A stretch of DNA of 39,616 nt from a virus: IMG/VR virus record IMGVR_UViG_3300030406_002406, positions 1 to 39,616 of that record. One strand, written 5' to 3'. The notes beneath the pieces were generated by a model. That model did no database searches, was not told where the DNA came from, and saw only the letters and a program-made list of their open reading frames with translations. Shown here piece by piece: positions 1 to 5,993 of the stretch. How positions within the stretch are numbered: the first letter of the stretch is position 1; every line of letters begins with the position of its first letter. The position numbers and the translations under genes are program-made.

Positions 1-1056
1 TATAAAACGCAAGTCGCCAGCAAATACTGAAGCTAATCCATTGTGAAATGAATGACTTTTGTCCAAACTAAGATTGCCATGCTGAGGATATGAATAACTT
101 TTGTTAGGCGAATTTGCCAAGTTAGTCGCTTGTATAAATTCAAAAGAACTAACGTCTTTACCATCGTCCCAGTTGTATAAAAACTTAGTGTCGTGTAACA
201 AAGCGTTTGTCAATCCAATAGGAGTATGACCAGTTGCTTGACACCAAGGACTCCATTGCATCATCGATAGTGACATTAGGTTGCGTAATTTATTGTAGTC
301 CGTCTTATTTTTAGCGGTCATTGCACACCATGTAACATTAAAAAATTGCAAAGTTGTTTCAAAATGTATACGAGCAAGGTCAGCTTTAACATTGTGATTC
401 CATACTTTACCTTGACCTCCGAACTTTGGATGCAAGTATGGGCGTACAAAATTATTAAACCGAAGGTGTCCCATGCCTGAGATTTCATCCCACTCTGCAT
501 TTGTAGTTGCATCAAAATCTTTTGGATGTATAAACATTATTGATACTGGAGGAGTAACAAACTTGTTATCAAGCATGAAAAACTGAGTGACACTAAACCC
601 TGTCCATCCTTCAATGTAATCACCTTTGCCATGAGGAGTTGGAAATGAACTGTTCACAGCTTTAGTCAGCAGAAATCCAACCTTCTTGATTTCTCTGTCG
701 TGAGTTGTACCAATTTCATAACCTTTGCCTTTGTATAGTTTGTTTAGGTTATCGATACGGAACTGGTTATCAAACTCTATCCACATAGGAAAGTTTGGTA
801 CTTTGCAAGAGTAAACTGCTTTGACTAAATTATCGATACTACCGATTGAGTTTGCATCTATCTTTTCAATCATGTTGTTAGTGATATTGAACTTAGTACT
901 TCTGATTAATACATCTTTAAGAGTTCTGTGAACCATATTCAAATGTTTTTTAGAAGAAACTTTTCGTGCATCGGATGCCCCATATATACGGTGCTTCGGG
1001 TCATTAAGTGCAAGTATGCACTCGTTAGCTAAGCGTAGTGATTCATTGGTTGTCAT
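1..1056 (-). CDS. Hypothetical phage protein, C-terminus cut by window edge
   Basis: The frame is open from an ATG at 1056 down to base 1, giving at least 352 residues with no stop, so the gene continues outside the window. I checked the frame codon by codon and found no stop. An AGGA-type ribosome binding site lies just upstream of the ATG, and the gene starts 12 bases after the stop of its upstream neighbour, so both are probably in one leftward operon. The protein is mixed in composition, with many aromatic residues in the middle and no predicted membrane segment or signal peptide. I do not recognise a family or a catalytic motif. Real coding is supported by its length and operon position. 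Function unknown. Confidence 0.8.
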   Translation of the reverse strand, partial: MTTNESLRLANECILALNDPKHRIYGASDARKVSSKKHLNMVHRTLKDVLIRSTKFNITNNMIEKIDANSIGSIDNLVKAVYSCKVPNFPMWIEFDNQFRIDNLNKLYKGKGYEIGTTHDREIKKVGFLLTKAVNSSFPTPHGKGDYIEGWTGFSVTQFFMLDNKFVTPPVSIMFIHPKDFDATTNAEWDEISGMGHLRFNNFVRPYLHPKFGGQGKVWNHNVKADLARIHFETTLQFFNVTWCAMTAKNKTDYNKLRNLMSLSMMQWSPWCQATGHTPIGLTNALLHDTKFLYNWDDGKDVSSFEFIQATNLANSPNKSYSYPQHGNLSLDKSHSFHNGLASVFAGDLRFI

Positions 1057-1068
1057 AACGATTCCTAT

Positions 1069-1611
1069 TTATAAACCCATTTTATAAAAAGCGTTTCTCA
1101 TATAATCTAAACTAGCTTCTTGTTTTACAGGTTGTTCTTCATTAAGTTTCCAATAGCCGTACACGCATCTTGTTCCATCTCTGGAACAATCATATGTGTC
1201 ATAGATGACACCGTTTATTACTGCAACGAGGTGTTTGCTGACACTACAAATGATTCGACCATTGGGTAACTCACGTTTTCTGAGATGAACTTTACAACCA
1301 GAGCCAATGGACATAGTAGGAGTCCATGTAAAACCAAGAGACTTCATGTAATCTTTAAACCACTTTCTTTTGGTTGAGATGCCATGAATGGCAGTAACTT
1401 TGTTGGCTTTTCTCATGGCTTTTTTAGAGCGTTTTTGACGAATGGTAACTCTTTGCTTTGCATTGCTTTCGGCAAGAAAATCGTACACTTCTTTGTAATC
1501 TCTACCAGTTGCAATTGCTATCGCACGAGTTACACAATCTCCTACTTCTTTGCTCTTAAAGTATTTACTACGACCGCCATCGTTGTAAACAAAATCTATG
1601 AATGAGTTCAT
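1069..1611 (-). CDS. Small phage protein with papain-like Cys/His/Asp arrangement
   Basis: This 180-residue protein begins after a clear TAGGAGAACCA leader. Near the N-terminus it has GDCVTRAIA, with Cys26 at the start of a helix-like stretch. Later comes a basic linker (about 55-85), then SKHLVAVINGVIYDTYD with His127 and Asp138/Asp141. A cysteine at a helix start, then a histidine before a beta strand, then Asp is the order of catalytic residues in papain-like and C39-like cysteine peptidases. I have also seen this general pattern in uncharacterised phage proteins. The activity is inference: the arrangement is seen, but the fold has not been tested. It lies between other leftward small genes, so an early host-takeover role is possible. 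Confidence 0.82.
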   Translation of the reverse strand: MNSFIDFVYNDGGRSKYFKSKEVGDCVTRAIAIATGRDYKEVYDFLAESNAKQRVTIRQKRSKKAMRKANKVTAIHGISTKRKWFKDYMKSLGFTWTPTMSIGSGCKVHLRKRELPNGRIICSVSKHLVAVINGVIYDTYDCSRDGTRCVYGYWKLNEEQPVKQEASLDYMRNAFYKMGL

Positions 1612-1619
1612 TGGTTCTC

Positions 1620-1892
1620 CTATTCTATGTACTGAAGATAGATACCTACCTCATGTAAATCGTCTTCGCTATAGACAGGTAACTGTCTTGTTATTCTGAC
1701 GTATGAAACAGCATCTTCTATTTCATCAAAAATTACAGGATTACTATTTATATCTTCAAAGTAAATTACCTCGCCATGTTCGTCATTTTCATAGATAGCG
1801 TATTGACCTATGTAGTTACCATGTGCATCTTTTGGAAAGTCAAGTTGGCTTTTCATTAAAGCTATCATCGTTTCAAATCTTTCGGTATTCAT
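1620..1892 (-). CDS. Small acidic hypothetical protein
   Basis: I place the start at 1892 (MNTERFETM), giving 90 residues, rather than at an ATG 27 bases upstream. The inner ATG is preceded by AGGAGAACCA, which is identical to the leader of the next gene in the operon, and the outer ATG would overlap the upstream gene. The protein is acidic and rich in Asp, Glu, Tyr and Ile, with no cysteine pair, membrane segment or recognised motif. Its pattern of alternating hydrophobic residues is compatible with a small alpha/beta protein. Operon neighbours are all small leftward genes of unknown role. No function assigned. Confidence 0.75.
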   Translation of the reverse strand: MNTERFETMIALMKSQLDFPKDAHGNYIGQYAIYENDEHGEVIYFEDINSNPVIFDEIEDAVSYVRITRQLPVYSEDDLHEVGIYLQYIE

Positions 1893-1908
1893 TGGTTCTC
1901 CTTGTTTG

Positions 1909-2232
1909 TTACCATACATAGTTGTCCCAGCTCTCTCCGAACTTAAGCATGTCAGACTTTTCTAGTACATGTTGAATGCGAGCGTAGAGAGTTCTGCGTA
2001 CTTCAGAATCCATTGCTTCTCCGAAGCTTTTGTTGTTGCTTAGTTTATCTATCGCTCTGGATGCAAATACAAAGTATTCTTCTGCATACTTTCCTCTGTC
2101 TCGTTGCAAAGTTTGCTGAAAAATTCTTTGAACCTTTCTGTTGCCTGTCTTTGTAAACATTGCCCAGTCTTCACAGTCTGCAATCTTTTCATAGACTTCA
2201 ACATTTAAATAATCATTGGGATTGTTAGCCAT
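1909..2232 (-). CDS. Small helical hypothetical protein
   Basis: The protein has 107 residues and starts after an AGGAGACCGT leader. It is predicted by eye to be mostly helical (long Lys/Glu/Arg/Gln/Leu runs in the middle and C-terminal parts) and ends in the aromatic SWDNYVW. No membrane segment, signal peptide or metal-binding motif is visible. It sits in the leftward operon, 11 bases downstream of the stop of the gene starting at 2576. I do not recognise a family. Confidence 0.75.
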   Translation of the reverse strand: MANNPNDYLNVEVYEKIADCEDWAMFTKTGNRKVQRIFQQTLQRDRGKYAEEYFVFASRAIDKLSNNKSFGEAMDSEVRRTLYARIQHVLEKSDMLKFGESWDNYVW

Positions 2233-2243
2233 ACGGTCTCCTG

Positions 2244-2576
2244 TTATTGATAGTCAGGCAGATTATCGAACTGATAATCTACAAGTTTGGTTACTAGATT
2301 AAGCAAGGTATTTAATTCTTTAGTATCGTTATCGTGGTCTGGTGGACAATCAAGTGAACCATGACATAAGTGGTTCGCCAAATCGTCAACAGTTTTATTG
2401 AAGGTAAACTCGCCTTCGCCTTTGAAGAAGTCGTTTCTACTACATAGTTCATAGACTAGTCGTTCATCTTCGTCATTGAAATGTCTGCCGATGTGATGAG
2501 CAAACTCATTGATTGTCATCTGCATTATCTTGTCAAACAAAGATTGTTGGATTGCTGTGTTGTGTTCGCAACTCAT
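2244..2576 (-). CDS. Small acidic hypothetical protein
   Basis: This is a 110-residue acidic protein with a strong AGGAGAAAGT ribosome binding site. It contains several histidines and cysteines (ANHLCHGSLDCPPDHD in the second half), which could bind a metal, but they do not form a standard zinc-finger spacing. The rest looks helical. It lies 18 bases downstream of the 58-residue zinc-ribbon-like gene and is probably co-transcribed with it. No family recognised. Confidence 0.75.
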   Translation of the reverse strand: MSCEHNTAIQQSLFDKIMQMTINEFAHHIGRHFNDEDERLVYELCSRNDFFKGEGEFTFNKTVDDLANHLCHGSLDCPPDHDNDTKELNTLLNLVTKLVDYQFDNLPDYQ

Positions 2577-2594
2577 ACTTTCTCCTTAAGTTAG

Positions 2595-2771
2595 TTATAG
2601 GGTGTCCCAACCGTCTTTAAAAGCTTTTGCTAATGCTTCTTTATCGTTTGAAACACTCCAAGGTTTGTTGTCAGACCAGCATTCATCGCATCTTTCTATT
2701 TCGTATTTGTCGTCTTGAAAGATGTAGACTCTGGTATAACCTCTGTTGTGACACATTTCACAAACTGTCAT
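2595..2771 (-). CDS. 58-residue zinc-ribbon-like protein
   Basis: This short gene reads MTVCEMCHNRGYT... and ends ...KDGWDTL. It has two CxxC pairs, Cys4/Cys7 and Cys28/Cys31, separated by 20 residues, the usual layout of a small zinc ribbon. A near-perfect GGAGGAACCT ribosome binding site supports the ATG at 2771. The C-terminal half is charged and helical. Proteins of this type in phages often bind nucleic acid or modulate host transcription, but that is only family-level reasoning. The gene lies directly downstream of one copy of the TAGAACTAGG upstream element (2786-2819), so it may be the first gene of a transcript. Confidence 0.78.
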   Translation of the reverse strand: MTVCEMCHNRGYTRVYIFQDDKYEIERCDECWSDNKPWSVSNDKEALAKAFKDGWDTL

Positions 2772-2785
2772 AGGTTCCTCCGTAA

Positions 2786-2819
2786 GTGTGGAAATAGAAC
2801 TAGGAATAATTAGCTCAAG
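2786..2819 (-). promoter_or_regulatory. Conserved upstream element, copy C
   Basis: On the minus strand this reads CTTGAGC, 8 bases, CCTAGTTCTA, then CCACAC a few bases on. It matches copy A at 4284-4316 with the same 8-base gap, and both stand just ahead of a leftward gene. Here the core is 22 bases or so from the ATG at 2771. It may be a promoter or operator. TTGAGC resembles a -35 box, but I see no good -10 at normal spacing. Confidence 0.45.
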
Positions 2820-2827
2820 GCTGGGGT

Positions 2828-3016
2828 TTAACCCAGCAGTTTACTGCTTAAGTATTTGTTCATACGGCAAGCAATAACTAATGTGTTACATACATCGCAA
2901 CACCTACCTTCAGACTTCAAAGGTGCTGGGTTATGACCTTGATGCCAGCCAGTCTTGTCATTACGACAAGACTCGCCACATATACAGCAATCAGGGATGG
3001 TTGTTTCTTGATTCAT
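2828..3016 (-). CDS. 62-residue cysteine-rich zinc-binding-like protein
   Basis: The protein has CCICGESC near residues 10-17 and CCDVCN near residues 39-44, so it carries two Cys pairs about 25 residues apart, plus two histidines between them. This suggests a zinc ribbon or small zinc finger. An AGGAGC ribosome binding site lies 6-8 bases before the ATG. The start overlaps the end of the upstream 202-residue gene by 26 bases, which suggests translational coupling. The stop codon falls within a small hairpin (CTGGG/CCCAG, 2821-2836). Nucleic-acid binding is a reasonable guess and no more. Confidence 0.72.
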   Translation of the reverse strand: MNQETTIPDCCICGESCRNDKTGWHQGHNPAPLKSEGRCCDVCNTLVIACRMNKYLSSKLLG

Positions 3017-3599
3017 CTTTTGCTCCTAGTTTTTCTGGATGCCAGACAAGAGTATTCATAGTCTGGTAAGTTAATGGAATCTCCCAATCATAGGCTTGGG
3101 CTTCTGTCATGCTGTGGTAATGCATTTGTCTCAAATGCTCACGCACCCACCGTAAGTAGGGTGTATCTAGGTTTTCGCTGGTAGCAAATAATTTAAAACC
3201 ATAGTCTGTTTTTACAAACCAGTTACAAATTCCTTCGCCATATCTAAAATCAGGAAGGATAGCTATATCGGATGTTGATACAGGTCTCATAGGACTATGC
3301 ACTATAACTTGAGGATGTTGATAATCCTTAGCATTGTATGATTCATAGCTTTCATACATTTCTGATTTCAATAGACGTTTGACTTGGTTACTAAGACCTT
3401 TGAATTGTTTTTGACTACTGTCAAACGCAGAAGGACAAAAGATATTAACGATATCATCTAGATTATGACAATGAGCAGATGCTACATGGCGATACGAACC
3501 GTTAGCAAGATGGAGTGTGACTTCTGAGATAGATGTCTTTAGACCTTCAAACAAATCACGGTCTACTTGACACACATAAACAAGTTGTAATAGTTTCAT
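2991..3599 (-). CDS. Hypothetical protein, 202 aa
   Basis: This gene starts after AGGAGAAGTT and is the second largest complete gene seen in the left arm. The sequence alternates strands and helices (MKLLQLVYVCQVDRDLFEGLKTSISEV at the start) with no signal peptide or membrane segment. The C-terminal third is rich in His, Tyr and Trp (REHLRQMHYHSM), and no catalytic motif is clear. It overlaps the next gene by 26 bases. The N-terminus has the look of a small alpha/beta domain. I do not recognise the family. Confidence 0.78.
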   Translation of the reverse strand: MKLLQLVYVCQVDRDLFEGLKTSISEVTLHLANGSYRHVASAHCHNLDDIVNIFCPSAFDSSQKQFKGLSNQVKRLLKSEMYESYESYNAKDYQHPQVIVHSPMRPVSTSDIAILPDFRYGEGICNWFVKTDYGFKLFATSENLDTPYLRWVREHLRQMHYHSMTEAQAYDWEIPLTYQTMNTLVWHPEKLGAKDESRNNHP

Positions 3600-3607
3600 A
3601 ACTTCTC

Positions 3608-3862
3608 CTAATCTATAGTAGTTGTTAGTGTTACGTTGTACATTCCATTGCTGATAATCTTTTCTATCTGCTCTGGGCTGATTGTATTGTTAGAGTTGTT
3701 AAACATACGCATGGATTCTGTTGTGAATCTAGTTGCTGGATAGAAGCGAGGAGTACCGTATGCAATACGGCACTCAAACTCAAGCTTCGGTGCGTTCTTA
3801 TGAACAGGAGATACAAATGTCTTGTCCAGAACGAATGGACGATGAAGGTTTGCTAGTCTCAT
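3608..3862 (-). CDS. Small hypothetical protein, 84 aa
   Basis: The protein begins MRLANLHRPF after an AGGAGATGAC leader and lies 8 bases upstream of the 202-residue gene, so the two are probably co-transcribed. It looks like a basic beta-rich N-terminal half followed by a short helix (SPEQIEKIISNGM) and a beta strand at the end. No motif is recognised. Confidence 0.72.
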   Translation of the reverse strand: MRLANLHRPFVLDKTFVSPVHKNAPKLEFECRIAYGTPRFYPATRFTTESMRMFNNSNNTISPEQIEKIISNGMYNVTLTTTID

Positions 3863-3870
3863 GTCATCTC

Positions 3871-4260
3871 CTAATGCTCAGATGGTAGATAGACTGTGTA
3901 ACCATCGCCATTCCACGCAATCCAGAGTTCATACTTGCCGTCCTTCAAAGAGACAAGATTGTATAGTTTTGAATAGTAACCCATGCCATTTTCATCTGTA
4001 ATGTTAAGGATTCCATCACCACGCTCGTTCTCACGGTCAACCGTTAAGGTTGCAACCATTAAACGTGAAGAGTTATGCGTAGCACATGAATGCCATGCAA
4101 CAACATCTGTTACAAGCCAAGTAGCATGACAACGCTCCATCAGGTGCTTGACACCTTCAGACACGCAATACTTAGGAAATACTGGACTCAAACTAGTGAA
4201 CTCCAATGAACCATAGAATGTATTTAATTCATAGTTCTCGTTAGTAACTGCTAGTACCAT
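3871..4260 (-). CDS. DUF6876-like protein
   Basis: This 129-residue protein has the pattern of the uncharacterised DUF6876 family: an N-terminal ELxxFxG motif (here ELNTFYGS), then a short segment leading to 'EGVKHLMERCHATWLVTDVVAWH', a strand with the substrate-side 'LTVD', and a C-terminal 'YTVYLPSEH'. The assignment is from memory of the family's layout and has not been searched. The family has no known function, and members turn up on phages and plasmids and in bacterial accessory regions. The ATG follows AAGGAGTATTA. Two copies of the TAGAACTAGG element lie 30 and 75 bases upstream, so this gene may head a transcript. Confidence 0.78.
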   Translation of the reverse strand: MVLAVTNENYELNTFYGSLEFTSLSPVFPKYCVSEGVKHLMERCHATWLVTDVVAWHSCATHNSSRLMVATLTVDRENERGDGILNITDENGMGYYSKLYNLVSLKDGKYELWIAWNGDGYTVYLPSEH

Positions 4261-4283
4261 GTTAATACTCCTTTTAAAAAGTG

Positions 4284-4316
4284 TGTGTGCCTAGAACTAG
4301 GCAACATATGCTCAAG
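4284..4316 (-). promoter_or_regulatory. Conserved upstream element, copy A
   Basis: On the plus strand TGTGTGCCTAGAACTAG is at 4284-4300. It includes the near-palindrome CCTAGAACTAGG (4290-4301) and is followed 8 bases later by GCTCAAG (4310-4316). The 17-base word recurs exactly at 4329-4345, and the whole layout, including the 8-base gap, recurs at 2786-2819. The position 30 bases ahead of the ATG at 4260 fits a promoter or repressor site. Confidence 0.5.
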
Positions 4317-4328
4317 CTTTAAAAAACT

Positions 4329-4345
4329 TGTGTGCCTAGAACTAG
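4329..4345 (-). promoter_or_regulatory. Conserved upstream element, copy B (core only)
   Basis: An exact 17-base repeat (TGTGTGCCTAGAACTAG) of the core of copy A, 45 bases further from the gene. The GCTCAAG part is not present at the matching place, so this is a partial copy. Tandem half-palindromic sites ahead of one gene are typical of an operator, but the role is inferred. Confidence 0.4.
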
Positions 4346-4372
4346 ATACAATGTGTTTAGTGGGGTTTTTTC

Positions 4373-4460
4373 GAGCGACCTTTCGGTCGCTCTGAAAACC
4401 GAGCTTCGGGGCGAGCGAAGCTCACCCACGAAGCGAAGCGGAGGTAGTTCAAATCTCCGC
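4373..4460. other. GC-rich island of three consecutive hairpins
   Basis: Three perfect stems follow each other: GAGCGACC/GGTCGCTC with a TTTC loop (4373-4392); GAGCTTCG/CGAAGCTC with a 7-base loop (4401-4423); and GCGGAG/CTCCGC with an 11-base loop (4438-4460), the last covering the stop codon at 4449-4451. The GC content is far above the surroundings. The T-run lies on the wrong side of the first stem for either strand, so these are not simple intrinsic terminators. They could stabilise or process the leftward mRNA, or form a small structured RNA. Confidence 0.6.
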
Positions 4461-5033
4461 TGGTGGAACATCCGCTTGCTTTTGAAACTCTTGCAAGCTG
4501 GAATCGTAGTTCCAAATTGACTCGGTTTGCACCTCGTCACGGTTGGTTGATGGATGCAACTCTGCGAACTTAGCAGTAGATGCTACAAGTTTAGTAACTT
4601 GTAGTATCAGCGTTTCGCAAGTTGACTCTGGGTCTTGACCTTGCATCAAGCTGTAGTGAGCTTGTTGCACCGCCTTCAATAGCGAATAGCTAGTTGAATG
4701 CTCGGTCAAGAAGTAAATCGTCTTGCCACCGATGTTGACAGGACGAAGGGCAACGCCAAGCTGTTTAGCTTTGTTGACCAAAGCTGGACTGAGCTGGCGA
4801 GTGTTGTCAATCGCTTGAAGCGAAGTCAACATTGCAGAAGCTTCAGCACGAGTCTGAACTGCTTCTACTGCCTGAGTGAGAGACTTCTTCTTGAGAGGGT
4901 CTCTCTGTTTGTCCACAAAGGACATGAGGTAGTTACGCTGTTTAGCAGTAACAGGGGCATCAACAGATTGACTCTGTTGGGCGAGAGGTATCTCAGATTG
5001 AACTGCTGAGCCAGAGTTTACAACGTCAGTCAT
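4449..5033 (-). CDS. Hypothetical protein, 194 aa
   Basis: The ATG at 5033 follows GGAGGTCATACC. The N-terminal 30 residues are rich in Ser, Gln and Val and look disordered. The stretch TAKQRNYLMSFVDKQ (about 30-44) resembles a short helix-turn segment, and the part after residue 95 alternates strands and helices. The C-terminus is acidic and Gln-rich. I recall the TxKQxxYL pattern from other small phage and plasmid proteins, but cannot name a family. The gene ends inside the GC-rich hairpin island and is followed by an intergenic stretch carrying the TAGAACTAGG elements. Confidence 0.75.
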   Translation of the reverse strand: MTDVVNSGSAVQSEIPLAQQSQSVDAPVTAKQRNYLMSFVDKQRDPLKKKSLTQAVEAVQTRAEASAMLTSLQAIDNTRQLSPALVNKAKQLGVALRPVNIGGKTIYFLTEHSTSYSLLKAVQQAHYSLMQGQDPESTCETLILQVTKLVASTAKFAELHPSTNRDEVQTESIWNYDSSLQEFQKQADVPPAEI

Positions 5034-5056
5034 GGTATGACCTCCATTTTGAAGTT

Positions 5057-5103
5057 AAAGGGAGAAAAGGATATCCCCCTTACATAAGTAAGAAGGGGGA
5101 TAG
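5057..5103 (-). terminator. Hairpin repeat, possible leftward terminator (copy 1)
   Basis: A 10-base perfect stem (TATCCCCCTT at 5072-5081, AAGGGGGATA at 5093-5102) with an 11-base loop lies just past the stop of the leftward gene at 5132. On the minus strand it is followed by a pyrimidine-rich tail (TCCTTTTCTCCCTTT), which suits a rho-independent terminator. The same block, AGGGAGAAA plus a hairpin with CCCCCTTACA, recurs at 5642-5690. Confidence 0.55.
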
Positions 5104-5131
5104 AATGAAAGAGAATGCTGGTTAAGGAAGA

Positions 5132-5389
5132 CTACCAGCGTGTCACAGCACGGATATTTCGTGAGAACTTGTAATCTCTATAGATGCTACGGATTGCTTC
5201 ATAGCCCTTATATACGAACCAAGGACTATGCAGTATTACCAATGCAATGCTGAACAGAATAGCGTAGTGCCATCCAGCAGATGGCTCAGCAAGATAGAGG
5301 AAGTATCCGAACAGCGATACTACAGGTATTACGATTGTTACCCATGCTATACAAAACAAAAGCTTGATGATGTCATATTGATAATTCAT
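5132..5389 (-). CDS. Small two-pass membrane protein
   Basis: The 85-residue protein has two hydrophobic segments, about residues 8-32 (LLFCIAWVTIVIPVVSLFGYF) and 42-60 (YAILFSIALVILHSPWFVY), and a basic tail (YRDYKFSRNIRAVTRW). The Lys/Arg-rich tail suggests the C-terminus is cytoplasmic. AGGAGACATCA precedes the ATG. It is next to a second small membrane protein (5403-5579), 13 bases upstream, so the pair are probably co-expressed and act in the host inner membrane. I do not recognise a family. Holin-type function is possible but a different holin lies in the right arm. Confidence 0.78.
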   Translation of the reverse strand: MNYQYDIIKLLFCIAWVTIVIPVVSLFGYFLYLAEPSAGWHYAILFSIALVILHSPWFVYKGYEAIRSIYRDYKFSRNIRAVTRW

Positions 5390-5402
5390 TGATGTCTCCT
5401 TA

Positions 5403-5579
5403 TTACGATGGTAGTTTGAATTGACGAAAGATGAAGACCCATGCTTGTTCGATGAAGTCTTCCATAAAACAGAAGAATACTGTTAAGTATCCAACCCATA
5501 AGCCTGTGACTATAATTGCTTCAGCTAAGGTGAGATGCGATGCGAAGAAGAAACTCGCTATGTATTGCAATATATCCAT
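5403..5579 (-). CDS. 58-residue membrane protein
   Basis: Reading from the ATG at 5579 gives MDILQYIASFFFASHL... ending ...FRQFKLPS. A strong AGGAG lies 8 bases upstream. Hydrophobic stretches at about residues 4-14 and 20-38 suggest one or two membrane passes, and Phe is unusually common. The gene ends 13 bases before the next membrane gene, forming a two-gene unit. Function unknown. Confidence 0.7.
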   Translation of the reverse strand: MDILQYIASFFFASHLTLAEAIIVTGLWVGYLTVFFCFMEDFIEQAWVFIFRQFKLPS

Positions 5580-5641
5580 GAAATGCTCCTATAAGTCAGC
5601 TCGAAAAAGGTATTTAAATCAACGCTTTATCGAAGGTTTTA

Positions 5642-5690
5642 ATAGGGAGAAAGAGAAACCCCCCTTACAGAAAAAGGGAGGGGGGTGAAG
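5642..5690 (-). repeat. Hairpin repeat (copy 2)
   Basis: AGGGAGAAAGAG is followed by CCCCCCTTACA and then a G-run. The stem is ACCCCCC (5658-5664) with GGGGGGT (5680-5686). It matches the block at 5057-5103 in word order and spacing. On the minus strand it would lie in the leader of the leftward genes, so it could attenuate leftward transcription. Confidence 0.5.
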
Positions 5691-5936
5691 AGTAGAGGTG
5701 GGGGTTTCTGGATTTTGCTACGCATTCTCTCGCTCTATCGACCTGTACATTGGCTTGTTAATCGTTTTACGGTATCTGTACATGCTATGGCTTCTCACGC
5801 TAGTCCTACGCTCTAGAATGCTCTACGGTAGTTCTTCTGGCGGTGGAGTCCTGAAGGGGCTACATCGACAGCTCAGGCAGTCAGCATGCATAGGTGGGGG
5901 TACATGGACACTTGGTCTGTGTACATAGGGGTAAAA

Positions 5937-5948
5937 TATACATGTATA
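5937..5948. promoter_or_regulatory. Perfect 12-base palindrome before the packaging genes
   Basis: TATACATGTATA is a perfect palindrome 46 bases upstream of the first rightward gene, just after two of the four GTACAT words. The position suits an operator for a dimeric repressor or an AT-rich promoter element. No sigma70 promoter of good quality is visible around it. Confidence 0.35.
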
Positions 5949-5993
5949 GGGCATATACACGCACACTTATTATATTTTGAAACAGGAAATGAA

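Larger units (their letters stand above)
5580..5993. other. Divergence region without a convincing gene
   Basis: About 414 bases separate the leftward arm from the rightward packaging genes. The region holds a hairpin repeat (5642-5690), four GTACAT words (5745, 5778, 5900, 5921), three GCTCTA words (around 5731, 5808 and 5819) and a perfect palindrome (5937-5948). From 5690 to 5930 the GC content is higher than in the neighbouring genes. The few reading frames present lack a ribosome binding site or a protein-like composition. Divergent promoters are expected here, and a replication origin or packaging site is possible. Confidence 0.55.

Noticed and set aside
2821-2846. Hairpins CTGGG/CCCAG and GCAGT/ACTGC as a terminator
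   Set aside because: Stems are short, partly within coding sequence and lack a T-run on either strand.
4438-4460. T-arm-like hairpin with GTTCAAAT, possible tRNA
   Set aside because: No matching acceptor, D or anticodon arms could be found on either side at the right distance.
4319-4540. Overlapping frames on both strands through the GC-rich island
   Set aside because: They cross three hairpins and the end of a better gene, and have no usable start signal.
5431-5688. Plus-strand reading frame of 85 codons
   Set aside because: It is antisense to the 58-residue membrane gene at 5403-5579, has no ribosome binding site and runs into a hairpin repeat; the product is Lys/Cys-rich without protein-like pattern.
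5698-5928. Plus-strand reading frame of 76 codons
   Set aside because: It lacks a ribosome binding site, lies in a non-coding region with repeated words, and its composition is not like the neighbouring genes.
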